DNA from: an uncultured Synechococcus sp.
Lineage (GTDB): Bacteria > Cyanobacteriota > Cyanobacteriia > PCC-6307 > Cyanobiaceae
Length of the DNA: 64,000 nucleotides
NCBI GenBank assembly: GCA_913049535.1
Contig: CAJWYF010000007.1
Location: forward strand, 1 to 64,000
Reading direction: 5' to 3'
Shown here: one piece after another, positions 55,631 to 64,000 of the stretch
Position numbering within the stretch: the stretch's first letter is position 1
Layout: each line of letters starts with the position of its first letter
Program-made: the position numbers and the translations under genes
Notes under the pieces: generated by a model
Seen by the model: the letters and a program-made list of their open reading frames with translations, nothing else
Told to the model about the DNA's origin: nothing
The model's database searches: none

Positions 55631-55656
55631 ACTGGAGCTCCAACAGACTCAGGTGC

Positions 55657-56190
55657 ATGGATATCGGCAAATTTGTCGATCTTAGTGAGGGGACGTGGCG
55701 ATCCATGCGAAGTGGCCACTCCCTCGCTTTTCAGCATTTTGAAGAGGTTCTCAGCGAAATTAAGATTGACAAGCTAAAAGTTGATGACGAGTCTGTCCAA
55801 GAACTAATCAATTCAGTTGAAATGCCAATGGGGATGGTGACATCGCCATTTCGGATGCAATGGGAAGCCGAAAGCGATTGGGAGCCAGAGGATTCAACTG
55901 CTGTATCAGCTGGATCCTGCATATTGCTTCCCGTACAGCGCAGTGAAAGCAGCGGTTGGGTTGTACGCAGCGTCGGCTACGCAGAAGCTGAACAAGCAAA
56001 TTCAAAATATGAGTTCAGCTCGGATGGGACACTATTACTGAGCACGACATACGGACAATCCATAGCAGAAGAAAGAATCTGGTTTGCAAGTGAGAATGTG
56101 CGCTGTCGCTCATCAGTGGTCAGGACATCCGAAGGGAGCGGCATCTTGCAGACATCATTTGCATCTGAAGTCCGACGAATTAAGGCGTAA
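55657..56190 (+). CDS. cpeS: Phycoerythrobilin lyase CpeS
   Basis: A 177-residue lipocalin-like CpcS/CpeS lyase: MDIGKFVDLSEGTWRSMRSG, SPFRMQWEAESDW, LLPVQRSESSGWVVRSVGYA and YEFSSDGTLLLSTTYGQSIA followed by EERIWFASENVRCRSSVV. CpeS attaches phycoerythrobilin at the Cys-82 position of phycoerythrin beta chains. It lies 26 bases after cpeE in the operon. Confidence 0.92.
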   Translation: MDIGKFVDLSEGTWRSMRSGHSLAFQHFEEVLSEIKIDKLKVDDESVQELINSVEMPMGMVTSPFRMQWEAESDWEPEDSTAVSAGSCILLPVQRSESSGWVVRSVGYAEAEQANSKYEFSSDGTLLLSTTYGQSIAEERIWFASENVRCRSSVVRTSEGSGILQTSFASEVRRIKA

Positions 56191-56204
56191 AGAACTATTC
56201 AACA

Positions 56205-56825
56205 ATGCAGCATAATATTGACCTTTTGGAATTCACTAGTACCCTTGCCGGGGCTTATGACAATCTTGAACAATCTCAGGCAAATCCAAAGGACTTTGCA
56301 AGGATAAAGATCTTTTTCCGTCCACTACCTTGGTCTGTCTTCAATGCACCAGGCTTTTATTCTGAACAGTGCTACGACTACGCGCCATGGGATCCATACC
56401 GTCAAGGGCTACATCGAGTTTCAACGAAAGAAGAAGTCTTCGTCGTTGAAAACTTTGGTTACCCAGATTTCCCGAGGCTTGCAGGTGCTGGACAGGACAA
56501 ATCACTTTTAAGATCGCTGAGGCCAGACCTGCTAGAGACAAGATGTGGATGCTCGATGCATTTTAGAGCCAAAGGACACAAACAGTTTATCGGAGAAGTT
56601 GAGCCAGGAAAGAAATGCTTTGTACCACGAGATGGCTGCATTACTTATCTAGTAAGCGAAGTAGAACTCAACGAGACAACATGGGTTAGCAGAGATCGGG
56701 GATATGACCCAGAGACCGATCAACAGATCTGGGGCTCTGAGCATGGAAAACTAGAATTCGTGCGGACTCATTCATTCGCCAATTTCATTCAGCGAGATTG
56801 GGTAGATCGATCATCAGTGAAATGA
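56205..56825 (+). CDS. cpeT: Bilin lyase CpeT
   Basis: A 206-residue CpcT/CpeT-family lyase: TLAGAYDNLEQSQANPKDFA, NAPGFYSEQCYDYAPWDPYR, GCSMHFRAKGHKQFIGEVEP and VSRDRGYDPETDQQIWGSEH. Position between cpeS and cpeR marks it as CpeT, thought to act on the C-terminal beta cysteine of phycoerythrin. Its stop overlaps the cpeR start. Confidence 0.9.
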   Translation: MQHNIDLLEFTSTLAGAYDNLEQSQANPKDFARIKIFFRPLPWSVFNAPGFYSEQCYDYAPWDPYRQGLHRVSTKEEVFVVENFGYPDFPRLAGAGQDKSLLRSLRPDLLETRCGCSMHFRAKGHKQFIGEVEPGKKCFVPRDGCITYLVSEVELNETTWVSRDRGYDPETDQQIWGSEHGKLEFVRTHSFANFIQRDWVDRSSVK

Positions 56826-57127
56826 ATGATGCTGATAAACAAATGAAAGCTTGGATTCGCTCGCAGCATTTGGTCTGCGAGGGGAGTGACTTTATTTTTG
56901 AAACCGTTGATCAGACACAGCTGGAGAAATTTGAATCATGCCTGGAAGTTCTGGGAGGCAGAGTGCGGCTGATCAAAGCCGTTGGAAACTGGCCCATGGG
57001 ACCAAGAAGATCATTTAAAATTTTGCGTGCAGTCGCAAGTGTTCCCAGACCAGGAGGAGAAGAACTCGTAACGTACTGGGCCAAGCGAGGTTCTAAAGCC
57101 ACACGCTATTCAGAAATTTCCAACTAG
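56822..57127 (+). CDS. cpeR: Phycoerythrin gene activator CpeR
   Basis: A 101-residue protein from the ATG at 56822, overlapping the cpeT stop (ATGA). WIRSQHLVCEGSDFIFETVD, LGGRVRLIKAVGNWPMGPRR and FKILRAVASVPRPGGEELVT followed by YWAKRGSKATRYSE match CpeR, required for phycoerythrin gene expression. It resembles PP2C-derived fragments rather than a classic DNA-binding fold. Last gene of the cpe operon. Confidence 0.87.
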   Translation: MNDADKQMKAWIRSQHLVCEGSDFIFETVDQTQLEKFESCLEVLGGRVRLIKAVGNWPMGPRRSFKILRAVASVPRPGGEELVTYWAKRGSKATRYSEISN

Positions 57128-57134
57128 AGGGAAC

Positions 57135-57368
57135 TCACTCTGAAAACCACCCCATCCATGTTGACTCGGTGAAATCAGTATGCTTGCTCCAACGACGAAG
57201 AATCGTCAAAGAGTCAAAGGCATATCCACGAGAAGCGGCTATTTCAATCACTTGATCTTGGTTTAAGGCTGCTTTGATTTCATCACGCAAACCCTGGTCA
57301 GATTTCGCGCATGCGATGAAAGCTTCAAGAATTGAGTCCTTATCGGAATCAGAAGCTGAAAGCGACAT
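57135..57368 (-). CDS. Nif11-like small protein
   Basis: A 77-residue protein from the ATG at 57368. The Nif11 fold pattern is clear: ILEAFIACAKSDQGLRDEIK, then QDQVIEIAASRGYAFDSLTI, with a Trp-rich tail (LRRWSKHTDF, STWMGWFSE). Nif11 domains occur as stand-alone proteins of unknown function and as leader peptides of ribosomal natural products. It is the last of three minus-strand genes lying between cpeR and mpeY. Confidence 0.75.
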   Translation of the reverse strand: MSLSASDSDKDSILEAFIACAKSDQGLRDEIKAALNQDQVIEIAASRGYAFDSLTILRRWSKHTDFTESTWMGWFSE

Positions 57369-57426
57369 AGATCTACACCAAATGCGCAACCCTCATTGTA
57401 AGCATCAAAAGCCAATCTTGAAAATG

Positions 57427-57708
57427 TTAAGCACCCGACATTAACATTGCCCTTAATTGAGCGACCTGCCGGAACGCCCAAGACCAGTGCTTGGGATCAA
57501 TGGCAGCAATCTTTTCCTGATCTGACGTGGAAAGACAAGAAAAATCGGACTGAACTTGACGATTCCAATTCTCAAGAGAAAAAGAAAATCCCTTGGATGC
57601 CGCATATTGAACAATTTCCTGGTGTGTTGTACAGGATTTCAATCCGGTGGCAATGGAATGATCCTGAACAACAATATTGAGAAATTGGGTAAGTGCCAAA
57701 TCAGACAT
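57427..57708 (-). CDS. Nif11-like small protein
   Basis: A 93-residue protein. LALTQFLNIVVQDHSIATGL and THQEIVQYAASKGFSFSLEN fit the Nif11 domain; the C-terminal part (LSTSDQEKIAAIDPKHWSWA, FRQVAQLRAMLMSGA) has no recognised core-peptide features. It starts two bases after the upstream Nif11-like gene ends, so they are coupled. Confidence 0.75.
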   Translation of the reverse strand: MSDLALTQFLNIVVQDHSIATGLKSCTTHQEIVQYAASKGFSFSLENWNRQVQSDFSCLSTSDQEKIAAIDPKHWSWAFRQVAQLRAMLMSGA

Positions 57709-57710
57709 AT

Positions 57711-58031
57711 TCAGCAGCTTTCAATCCAGAGTGCAAAGCTAACATTCTTGCAAATCATCTGAAGCACAAGGGGGCCGCCGGGACAACGCAGCAGTCTCCA
57801 TGGGATGTTGGCGGCCATAATGCCAGAATCGATGGTGATTTTTGGCGGACTCGTCGCTTGCTCATAGGGAATCAAAGCTGAACCTGTCAATGTTGGCTCA
57901 AGACTCTTGACTATTTGCTTGAGCTCATTGAGATCGGCGATGCGATGCAATGTGTCCTGGTAAGCGGCATTGGCCTCAACGGTCTTGACGAATCGAGGGA
58001 GGGCCTGCTCTTGCTCGGATGAAACAGGCAT
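57711..58031 (-). CDS. Nif11-related protein with Gly-Gly near a Cys-containing tail
   Basis: About 106 residues from the ATG at 58031. The first 45 residues (EQALPRFVKTVEANAAYQDT, LHRIADLNELKQIVKSLEP) resemble Nif11 weakly. The rest is unlike its neighbours: it ends RCPGG followed by a 20-residue hydrophobic tail with two Cys and two Ser (PLVLQMICKN, VSFALWIESC). The arrangement recalls leader-core precursors but is not proof. First gene of a three-gene minus-strand unit divergent from mpeY. Confidence 0.55.
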   Translation of the reverse strand: MPVSSEQEQALPRFVKTVEANAAYQDTLHRIADLNELKQIVKSLEPTLTGSALIPYEQATSPPKITIDSGIMAANIPWRLLRCPGGPLVLQMICKNVSFALWIESC

Positions 58032-58332
58032 GATGATCGACAGGAGACACTGAATATTATCAGCAGGTGCAAAGCAACGAAGTAAAGGGTGCTGGGAGAT
58101 CAAGTCAGGCATAGAGCTCAGAGCTGGAGCGAAGACCAGGGAAATTCTTGAACCGAGCAAACACGACACCACTGAATTGGAGCAGACGTGAAGGAAAACA
58201 GAGGGAACCAGAATCGAGGTGGCCAAGCAATGGTAAGATTTGGATACTCCTGACGCTTTGGAGCTTTGAGGCTGAAAGGCATCACGGGTTCATGCGATCA
58301 AGGAGAAAGTTAATCGCCAATGAGCGTTGAGA
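58032..58332. other. Divergent promoter region between Nif11-like genes and mpeY
   Basis: About 300 bases with no convincing gene. It should hold the promoters for the leftward Nif11-like unit and the rightward mpeY. I saw no strong repeat or terminator in it. Confidence 0.4.
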
Positions 58333-59529
58333 ATGGCCGAGCGATTTGACAACTTAGTTGAAGGATTATCAGAGGCTAAGGCCATAGAAATCATCCTGGC
58401 AGATCCAGATACTTTAGAAAGACCAGTTGACAAATACATGGCCGCCACAAGACTTGGCGCCAGCAGTAGTCAAGAATCACTTGACATTCTGATTGAAGCT
58501 GCACAGCTCAGTCCTGAACATTTATTTGATCGGATCACACGACGCAAGGCCATTGAGGCACTTGGCAGGAGAAGGAGTTCAAAAGCGGTACCTGTTCTTT
58601 TTTCGGCGTTGCAATGCAAGGACGAAGCTGCCGTCATCAATGCCGTGGATGCCATCACCAAGATTGGGGCGCCCATGTCGAAGCTTGAGGAAGATCAGTT
58701 ATTGAACGCATTGGAGGGAGAAGACATTCAAAGACGTGCGGTTATCCAGGCGCATGCCCGTATGGGGATTGAAGCAGCAGCAGCGTTCATCGTGCCTTTG
58801 ATTAATGATTCCAATCCTCTGGTATCAGGAGCTGCACGGGCCTATGGCGCGAAAATCCTAGGCAAAAAGGATGAACTCGATCCGCTGGTTCCGCAACTGA
58901 CTGACGCAATCGCCGGCAGAAGAAGGTCGGCAGTCATTGATTTAGGTGATGCAGGCGACATCTCAAGGCTGAACGACCTCGTCTCAGCTCCTGTATCGAT
59001 GTCACTCAGGGCACGGAGCGCATTCCAGTTGGTCGATCCGCACAAAACGTGCGAAGTGCCTCAACAATACGAGTCACAAATCAAACAATTACTACAAGAC
59101 AATCCTCAAAACTTAAAACTCAGGCCCGAATGGATGTGCCCGATTGAAGCGCTTGAGATTGAAAATAATCTTCAACATCGCGACGAAGCCAAGCAGTACG
59201 GCGGCGCATTCAGCCTGATGGCGATGGAGGGAGAGGTCAAATTGCAATTGATCGATCTGATCAAGGAAAAACTCTGGAGTGATTACGTCACGCATTACTA
59301 CCTCACGGCTGTCGTCGGACTCCAAGCCATCGAGGAGCGCGGCGAGTTGATACGTCTGGCCTTAGCGGAAACCATTCCTCAATACACAAAGTCACGCATT
59401 GCTGCTGCGTGGGGCTGCCTAGCCCTAGGGCTCGTTGACCAAAAGCAATTAATTGAGGATTTGGCAGAACAGGCCCAATGGATACCATTGAAATGGACAT
59501 GCCGGCAGGTGCTTCAACAGTTGTCATAG
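58333..59529 (+). CDS. mpeY: Phycoerythrin II alpha-chain bilin lyase MpeY
   Basis: About 398 residues from the ATG at 58333. It is an all-helical HEAT-repeat lyase of the CpcE/CpeY clan: [60 protein letters not shown], and the C-terminal [20 protein letters not shown]. Immediately upstream of mpeBA, the place where MpeY is found in marine Synechococcus. MpeY attaches phycoerythrobilin to Cys-83 of MpeA. CpeY is the close alternative, but the gene neighbours favour MpeY. Confidence 0.82.
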   Translation: MAERFDNLVEGLSEAKAIEIILADPDTLERPVDKYMAATRLGASSSQESLDILIEAAQLSPEHLFDRITRRKAIEALGRRRSSKAVPVLFSALQCKDEAAVINAVDAITKIGAPMSKLEEDQLLNALEGEDIQRRAVIQAHARMGIEAAAAFIVPLINDSNPLVSGAARAYGAKILGKKDELDPLVPQLTDAIAGRRRSAVIDLGDAGDISRLNDLVSAPVSMSLRARSAFQLVDPHKTCEVPQQYESQIKQLLQDNPQNLKLRPEWMCPIEALEIENNLQHRDEAKQYGGAFSLMAMEGEVKLQLIDLIKEKLWSDYVTHYYLTAVVGLQAIEERGELIRLALAETIPQYTKSRIAAAWGCLALGLVDQKQLIEDLAEQAQWIPLKWTCRQVLQQLS

Positions 59530-60232
<703 letters not shown>

Positions 60233-60260
60233 GCCAGAGATTGAATTTCTGCACATCTGA

Positions 60261-60776
<516 letters not shown>

Positions 60777-60816
60777 TCACATCCTCCAACGCTGAGTCTT
60801 GATCAGTCTGAACAAT

Positions 60817-60845
60817 GGGGTGGGCAATGCCCACCCCTTTTTTTA
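60817..60845 (+). terminator. Terminator after mpeBA
   Basis: Stem ggggtgggc/gcccacccc (60817-60837) with an aat loop and a T-run to 60844. It lies about 40 bases after mpeA and may end most transcripts, with partial read-through to mpeC. Confidence 0.9.
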
Positions 60846-61108
60846 GACATCGCTCGGAGTTAGATCAATAGCACAAAGAATAGATAGTTTTGCAGACAAT
60901 GATCCGTCAAATATTTGCCTCGTCCGATCAGCTAGTGATGAATAGCAGTGGCCAGAGGTAAACCACAGGTCCACCCATAGGCGATCTGAGAATATTGATT
61001 CTCCATAGAAGTTCATCATCCAAATTGGCTGTCGAGTGCCCTTCAGACCAATGACATGGCCTGCATGCTGAGGTGGCACAACATAGCCAAACTACCCCAT
61101 CCCTCATC

Positions 61109-61990
61109 ATGCTCAGTACGCAAACAAGTCCTGAAGGTCTCGCTAGTGCCAATCGCACCAGACCAGCCTCCTATGCAATGCCAAGCAAGGCGGGCAAAAA
61201 CACCATGACCAGAACTGTTGCTGGATCCATCGCGGAATTCAAGCGAAACAGCTGTGGTGCCATGGGTCTAGGCATTGGTCCCCGACTTCACAGCGAATGT
61301 CCCTTTGGCTCTGTCTTTGACGAGTATCACCCCAGCGATTCAGCAGCACTTGAGCGCACCATCATTGCGGCATACCGGCAAGTATTCGGTAACTTGCCTC
61401 CAACAGACAACGAACGATGCACTTCTCTTGAGGCACGTCTGCTCAATGGTGAGATCACGGTGCGTGATTTCGTCAATGGATTAGCCAAGTCACAGTTCTA
61501 CAAAGATAACTATTTTCATGCTGTTGCCCCTCAGCGAGGGATTGAGCTAAATTTCAAGCACATCCTTGGCAGGGCACCTCTGAATCAGGCTGAGGTACAA
61601 AACAGCATCAAGCTACAGGCAGAGGCTGGTTTTGACGCACTGGTTGACAGCATGACGGACAGTGCTGAATATACAGAAGTCTTTGGCTCTGACATTGTGC
61701 CTTATGCACGCACCGCAGATTCATTCGCGGGTATGTACACTTCCTCATTCAACATGATGAGGGAATTGGGCATCAACAAAGTCGCGATTAGTGACAATGC
61801 CCAGGGCAGAAAGAGCCGTACAACAACACCGTTAGCCATGGCTGCCGCCAAGGCCATTCAGCCTGTTACATTTACCTATCGCGCCCTAACAAAGACACCT
61901 GTGAAGCTGCCAGAACAGCAATACAGCGGCCACAATCCACCAAAGGTGACCAATTATGTGCCGTTCCGTCCATTTGGTGTTCATTTCTAA
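61109..61990 (+). CDS. mpeC: Phycoerythrin II linker MpeC
   Basis: About 293 residues from the ATG at 61109. With this start the N-terminal extension places a Cys at position 49 (FKRNSCGAMG), the residue I recall as the phycourobilin site of MpeC, and a second at 64 (HSECPFG). Linker domain about 80-220 (IIAAYRQVFGNLPPTDNERC, EITVRDFVNGLAKSQFYKDN, HILGRAPLNQAEVQNSIKLQ). The C terminus is basic, without a CpcD domain. Directly downstream of mpeBA, as expected. Confidence 0.87.
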   Translation: MLSTQTSPEGLASANRTRPASYAMPSKAGKNTMTRTVAGSIAEFKRNSCGAMGLGIGPRLHSECPFGSVFDEYHPSDSAALERTIIAAYRQVFGNLPPTDNERCTSLEARLLNGEITVRDFVNGLAKSQFYKDNYFHAVAPQRGIELNFKHILGRAPLNQAEVQNSIKLQAEAGFDALVDSMTDSAEYTEVFGSDIVPYARTADSFAGMYTSSFNMMRELGINKVAISDNAQGRKSRTTTPLAMAAAKAIQPVTFTYRALTKTPVKLPEQQYSGHNPPKVTNYVPFRPFGVHF

Positions 61991-62034
61991 TTCATAAGGA
62001 TATTTCAGATCAGTTTGAATAGACTGAACTTCTC

Positions 62035-62070
62035 AATGTGCTCCTGTTTCTAACGGGGGCACATTTTTTT
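62035..62070 (+). terminator. Terminator after mpeC
   Basis: Stem aatgtgctcc/ggggcacatt (62035-62065) with one G-U pair, followed by a T-run. It separates mpeC from the lyase gene downstream. Confidence 0.85.
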
Positions 62071-62212
62071 GTGAGACAACGATTGGGTGAGCGGAGCCGG
62101 AGAGTCAAAAAGACCTGATGAAGAGAGGGCAATGAACTCGCCCGTCGCGTAGATTACGAAAGTTGCACAGCACAGACTAGGCGTGGAAGCAGAAACACTA
62201 GGGCCATCCAGC

Positions 62213-63085
62213 ATGAATGAGCATGAGCTCAGCGAAGATGAAGCACTGCAGCTCGCAGAAGAGCTCAGATCACGACTAAATGATGGTGAAATTCTAGAAG
62301 CTGATCAGACTTCGCTGCAGCGGATGATGGCAGGGCTAGGGGACAAACGAGGCTCACTCAGATTGACTTTTGCAAAAAGCCTTGGTTCTGTGGGAGATGA
62401 AGCAATACCTATCCTTTGCCATGCTTTACGTCATCACGAGAATGTTGTTGTCCGCAGAGCCTCAGCGAAAACACTCAACATCATCGGCAGCAAAAAGGCT
62501 TTGCCTTTCCTTTTAGATGCCTTTAAGCATGACCAGGACCCAGTTGTGCTTGGATCCTCTGCAGGAGCCATGGCAACAATTGGGCCCGACGCGATGGATG
62601 ATCTTTTTGAAATACTGATCCATCCAGACTCAACTGCATTTCAAGTGGGCCTGATCAACCTTGCACTTTCATTCATCGGATCTAAAGCACCAGAAGCGAT
62701 ATTAAAGGCTGCGGACTCTCCACATGCAGAAATAAGAGTTGCTGCCATCGCTGCGCTCGGCGAACAGATCCAGGCCCTTGACGATGCAATGGCAAAAGAT
62801 AGGCTCATTCAAGCATTGAATGATATCAGTAGCGAAGTTAGAGCAGAAGCAGCAACACTTATTGGAAAATCATATGATGCTGACGATGTACAGCACTTAC
62901 TCGTAGAAATGCTATCTGACGATGACACTCAAGTGAGAAAGAATGCAGCACTATCATTGATGAAGCTTGAAGCCATTGACGCAATCGAGCCTCTCACCCT
63001 GGCCAAGACTACAGAAGAGGATGAAGGAGTCCTAAAAGTGTTTAAAGTCGCCATTCAGATCCTGCAGAGGGCATCAAACGAATAA
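62213..63085 (+). CDS. mpeU: HEAT-repeat bilin lyase (MpeU-like)
   Basis: About 290 residues from the ATG at 62213 (GTG at 62183 possible). All-helical HEAT repeats: SLRLTFAKSLGSVGDEAIPI, VVVRRASAKTLNIIGSKKAL, VVLGSSAGAMATIGPDAMDD, AEIRVAAIAALGEQIQALDD and TQVRKNAALSLMKLEAIDAI. It belongs to the CpcE/F lyase clan. The MpeU lyase or lyase-isomerase has this length and lies downstream of mpeBA-mpeC in marine Synechococcus. CpeF/MpeV are alternatives. Base composition is markedly lower in GC than the left of the window. Confidence 0.75.
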   Translation: MNEHELSEDEALQLAEELRSRLNDGEILEADQTSLQRMMAGLGDKRGSLRLTFAKSLGSVGDEAIPILCHALRHHENVVVRRASAKTLNIIGSKKALPFLLDAFKHDQDPVVLGSSAGAMATIGPDAMDDLFEILIHPDSTAFQVGLINLALSFIGSKAPEAILKAADSPHAEIRVAAIAALGEQIQALDDAMAKDRLIQALNDISSEVRAEAATLIGKSYDADDVQHLLVEMLSDDDTQVRKNAALSLMKLEAIDAIEPLTLAKTTEEDEGVLKVFKVAIQILQRASNE

Positions 63086-63218
63086 AAGTCATGAGACCCG
63101 TCTTGAGTCATGAATGCCAGAAAAGAACGCCATTGGCAAATCAAGAATAGTTGAGCTTGACACATGCATCATCAGAAACCAGGAGTAAACTACATGAAGA
63201 TAGGATTGATGGAAGTTC

Positions 63219-64000
63219 GTGCTTAAAAAGCCGTTCACCCACTACAGCTTTTCAAACACCCTGGAGATGGAGGAGTGCTGCAAAGAGCATTTCTCCGAAT
63301 ATTACCAAGGCTCAAAATTCAATTGCAACGTAACACAACTAACAACAGGAAGACTTGAGACTAACACGATATGCGCACCTGTAAAAGATGTCCATCTTGA
63401 GGTGTTCTCTTCTAATCAAGCGCTGCTCTACGAAGAAGAAGCCAATATCAACTCCATTTCTTTTTGCTGGATCAAAGGGCAAGAAAAAGGCGTAAGGAAA
63501 AGTGAGACGATAATCAGCGGTCATCGAATGAATTCTTCTAGCATTGCAGGGTTCAATCGAATCAGCAAAACAGGTGGAAATGCATGGAACATTCTTGGCG
63601 CAAATGACACTCTTTACTGCATGAGCCTGCGCTGGGAGCGCATGAAAGAAAGAATACAATCACTAAATGCATATAATGCTTATGCAAAGATAGAAGAGTG
63701 TATTGGCATTGATTGCGAAACAAAATCGTCAACACAACTGAAAGAATTGGTCATAAGACATTTCAACGGACAACAAATCAAACAACCCAGCAAAGCTTTT
63801 GACTTGGCCATCGCCTGTTTAGAGATCGACGACTACAGCACAGACACACGAACAAGTCGATCAACGTCGACAGATTTAATTGAAGACATTGTCAAACTAA
63901 TTCACCAAGATCGCAATGGAATGTCCCCAATATCTCTTGCAGAGATTAGTGAGCATCTTGACTCAAGCAAAACGTCCCTGAATAGAGCTTGCAAATCAAT
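63219..64000 (+). CDS. AraC-family regulator, FciA/FciB-like (partial)
   Basis: A 260-codon frame from a GTG at 63219, preceded by a GGAAG ribosome site and an in-frame stop just upstream, runs without a stop off the right edge. The long N-terminal domain (MLKKPFTHYSFSNTLEMEEC, GNAWNILGANDTLYCMSLRW) is not recognisable by motif. The last residues (MSPISLAEISEHLDSSKTSL, NRACKS) are the start of an AraC helix-turn-helix domain. Size, AT-rich composition and position after mpeU fit FciA or FciB, the regulators of type IV chromatic acclimation. Which one, and whether the gene is intact, cannot be seen. Confidence 0.7.
   Translation, partial: MLKKPFTHYSFSNTLEMEECCKEHFSEYYQGSKFNCNVTQLTTGRLETNTICAPVKDVHLEVFSSNQALLYEEEANINSISFCWIKGQEKGVRKSETIISGHRMNSSSIAGFNRISKTGGNAWNILGANDTLYCMSLRWERMKERIQSLNAYNAYAKIEECIGIDCETKSSTQLKELVIRHFNGQQIKQPSKAFDLAIACLEIDDYSTDTRTSRSTSTDLIEDIVKLIHQDRNGMSPISLAEISEHLDSSKTSLNRACKS

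Noticed and set aside
57711-57780. Firm call of a lanthipeptide or other modified peptide precursor
   Set aside because: GG and a Cys/Ser tail are present, but no modifying enzyme or transporter is in the window and the Nif11 match of that gene is weak.
60843-61079. 78-residue minus-strand frame between mpeA and mpeC
   Set aside because: Its composition is protein-like, but its end lies in the mpeBA terminator and its start overlaps the mpeC leader. I recognise no family, so it is left out unless conservation shows otherwise.
63339-63659. 106-residue minus-strand frame at the right edge
   Set aside because: It is antisense to the AraC-like frame, which has a ribosome site and a helix-turn-helix end; the minus frame has neither.

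Overview
The window is a cyanobacterial chromosome segment, best explained as a phycoerythrin-rich marine Synechococcus. The evidence is: photosynthesis genes (psaE, petB, petD, psbM, psbB, psbT); a large phycobilisome rod gene region on the right; and an alpha phycoerythrin chain whose cysteines (75, 83, 140) match phycoerythrin II (MpeA) rather than phycoerythrin I (CpeA). The left three quarters look GC-rich and densely packed with short intergenic gaps. From about 55 kb base composition becomes clearly more AT-rich. Species was not determined; all calls come from reading the sequence, without database searches.

Layout. (1) 1-8.9 kb: der start, an L,D-transpeptidase, a Dus tRNA modifier, a corrin methyltransferase, mtnD, an acid phosphatase, then a two-gene unit of a PstS-like lipoprotein and a pentameric ligand-gated ion channel (pLGIC) homologue, then miaE-aroQ. 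(2) 8.9-18 kb: tRNA-Tyr, tRNA-Thr, aldehyde dehydrogenase, a LysM protein, recQ, a DUF3102-like protein, psaE, mutM, mtnB-mtnC and a neutral invertase. (3) 18-29.7 kb: petBD, ctpA, an HD hydrolase and minC, then an opposite-strand block (two chromate transporter halves plus a phospholipase D-like gene) that separates minC from minDE. After these come tRNA-Thr, exported proteins, a minimal SepF-like protein and a group 2 sigma factor. (4) 29.7-33.4 kb: an arsenic cassette, arsR divergent from gap-arsJ-acr3. (5) 33.4-45.7 kb: tsaC-prmC, a hotdog thioesterase, a universal stress protein, the psbM/ferredoxin/psbB/psbT cluster, nrdR, rpsA, metK, a sugar kinase, an isolated phycoerythrin linker, tRNA-Phe.

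(6) 45.6-48.1 kb: a second unit pairing an ion channel with a binding protein (MscS channel plus extracellular solute-binding protein). (7) 48.2-64 kb: the phycobilisome rod region. It holds cpcT, genes of unknown function, a divergent phycobiliprotein-like gene, cpcL, a pentapeptide protein, the operon cpeC / two-domain linker / cpeE / cpeS / cpeT / cpeR, three Nif11-like small genes on the opposite strand, and mpeY, mpeB, mpeA, mpeC and an mpeU-like lyase. An AraC-type regulator runs off the right edge.

The rod genes work together. MpeB/MpeA and CpeB/CpeA hexamers (cpeBA is not in this window) are stacked by the linkers. The CpeS, CpeT, CpcT, MpeY and MpeU lyases attach bilins, and CpeR activates phycoerythrin genes. 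The terminal AraC gene resembles the FciA/FciB regulators of type IV chromatic acclimation, so the window may end inside a CA4-type island.
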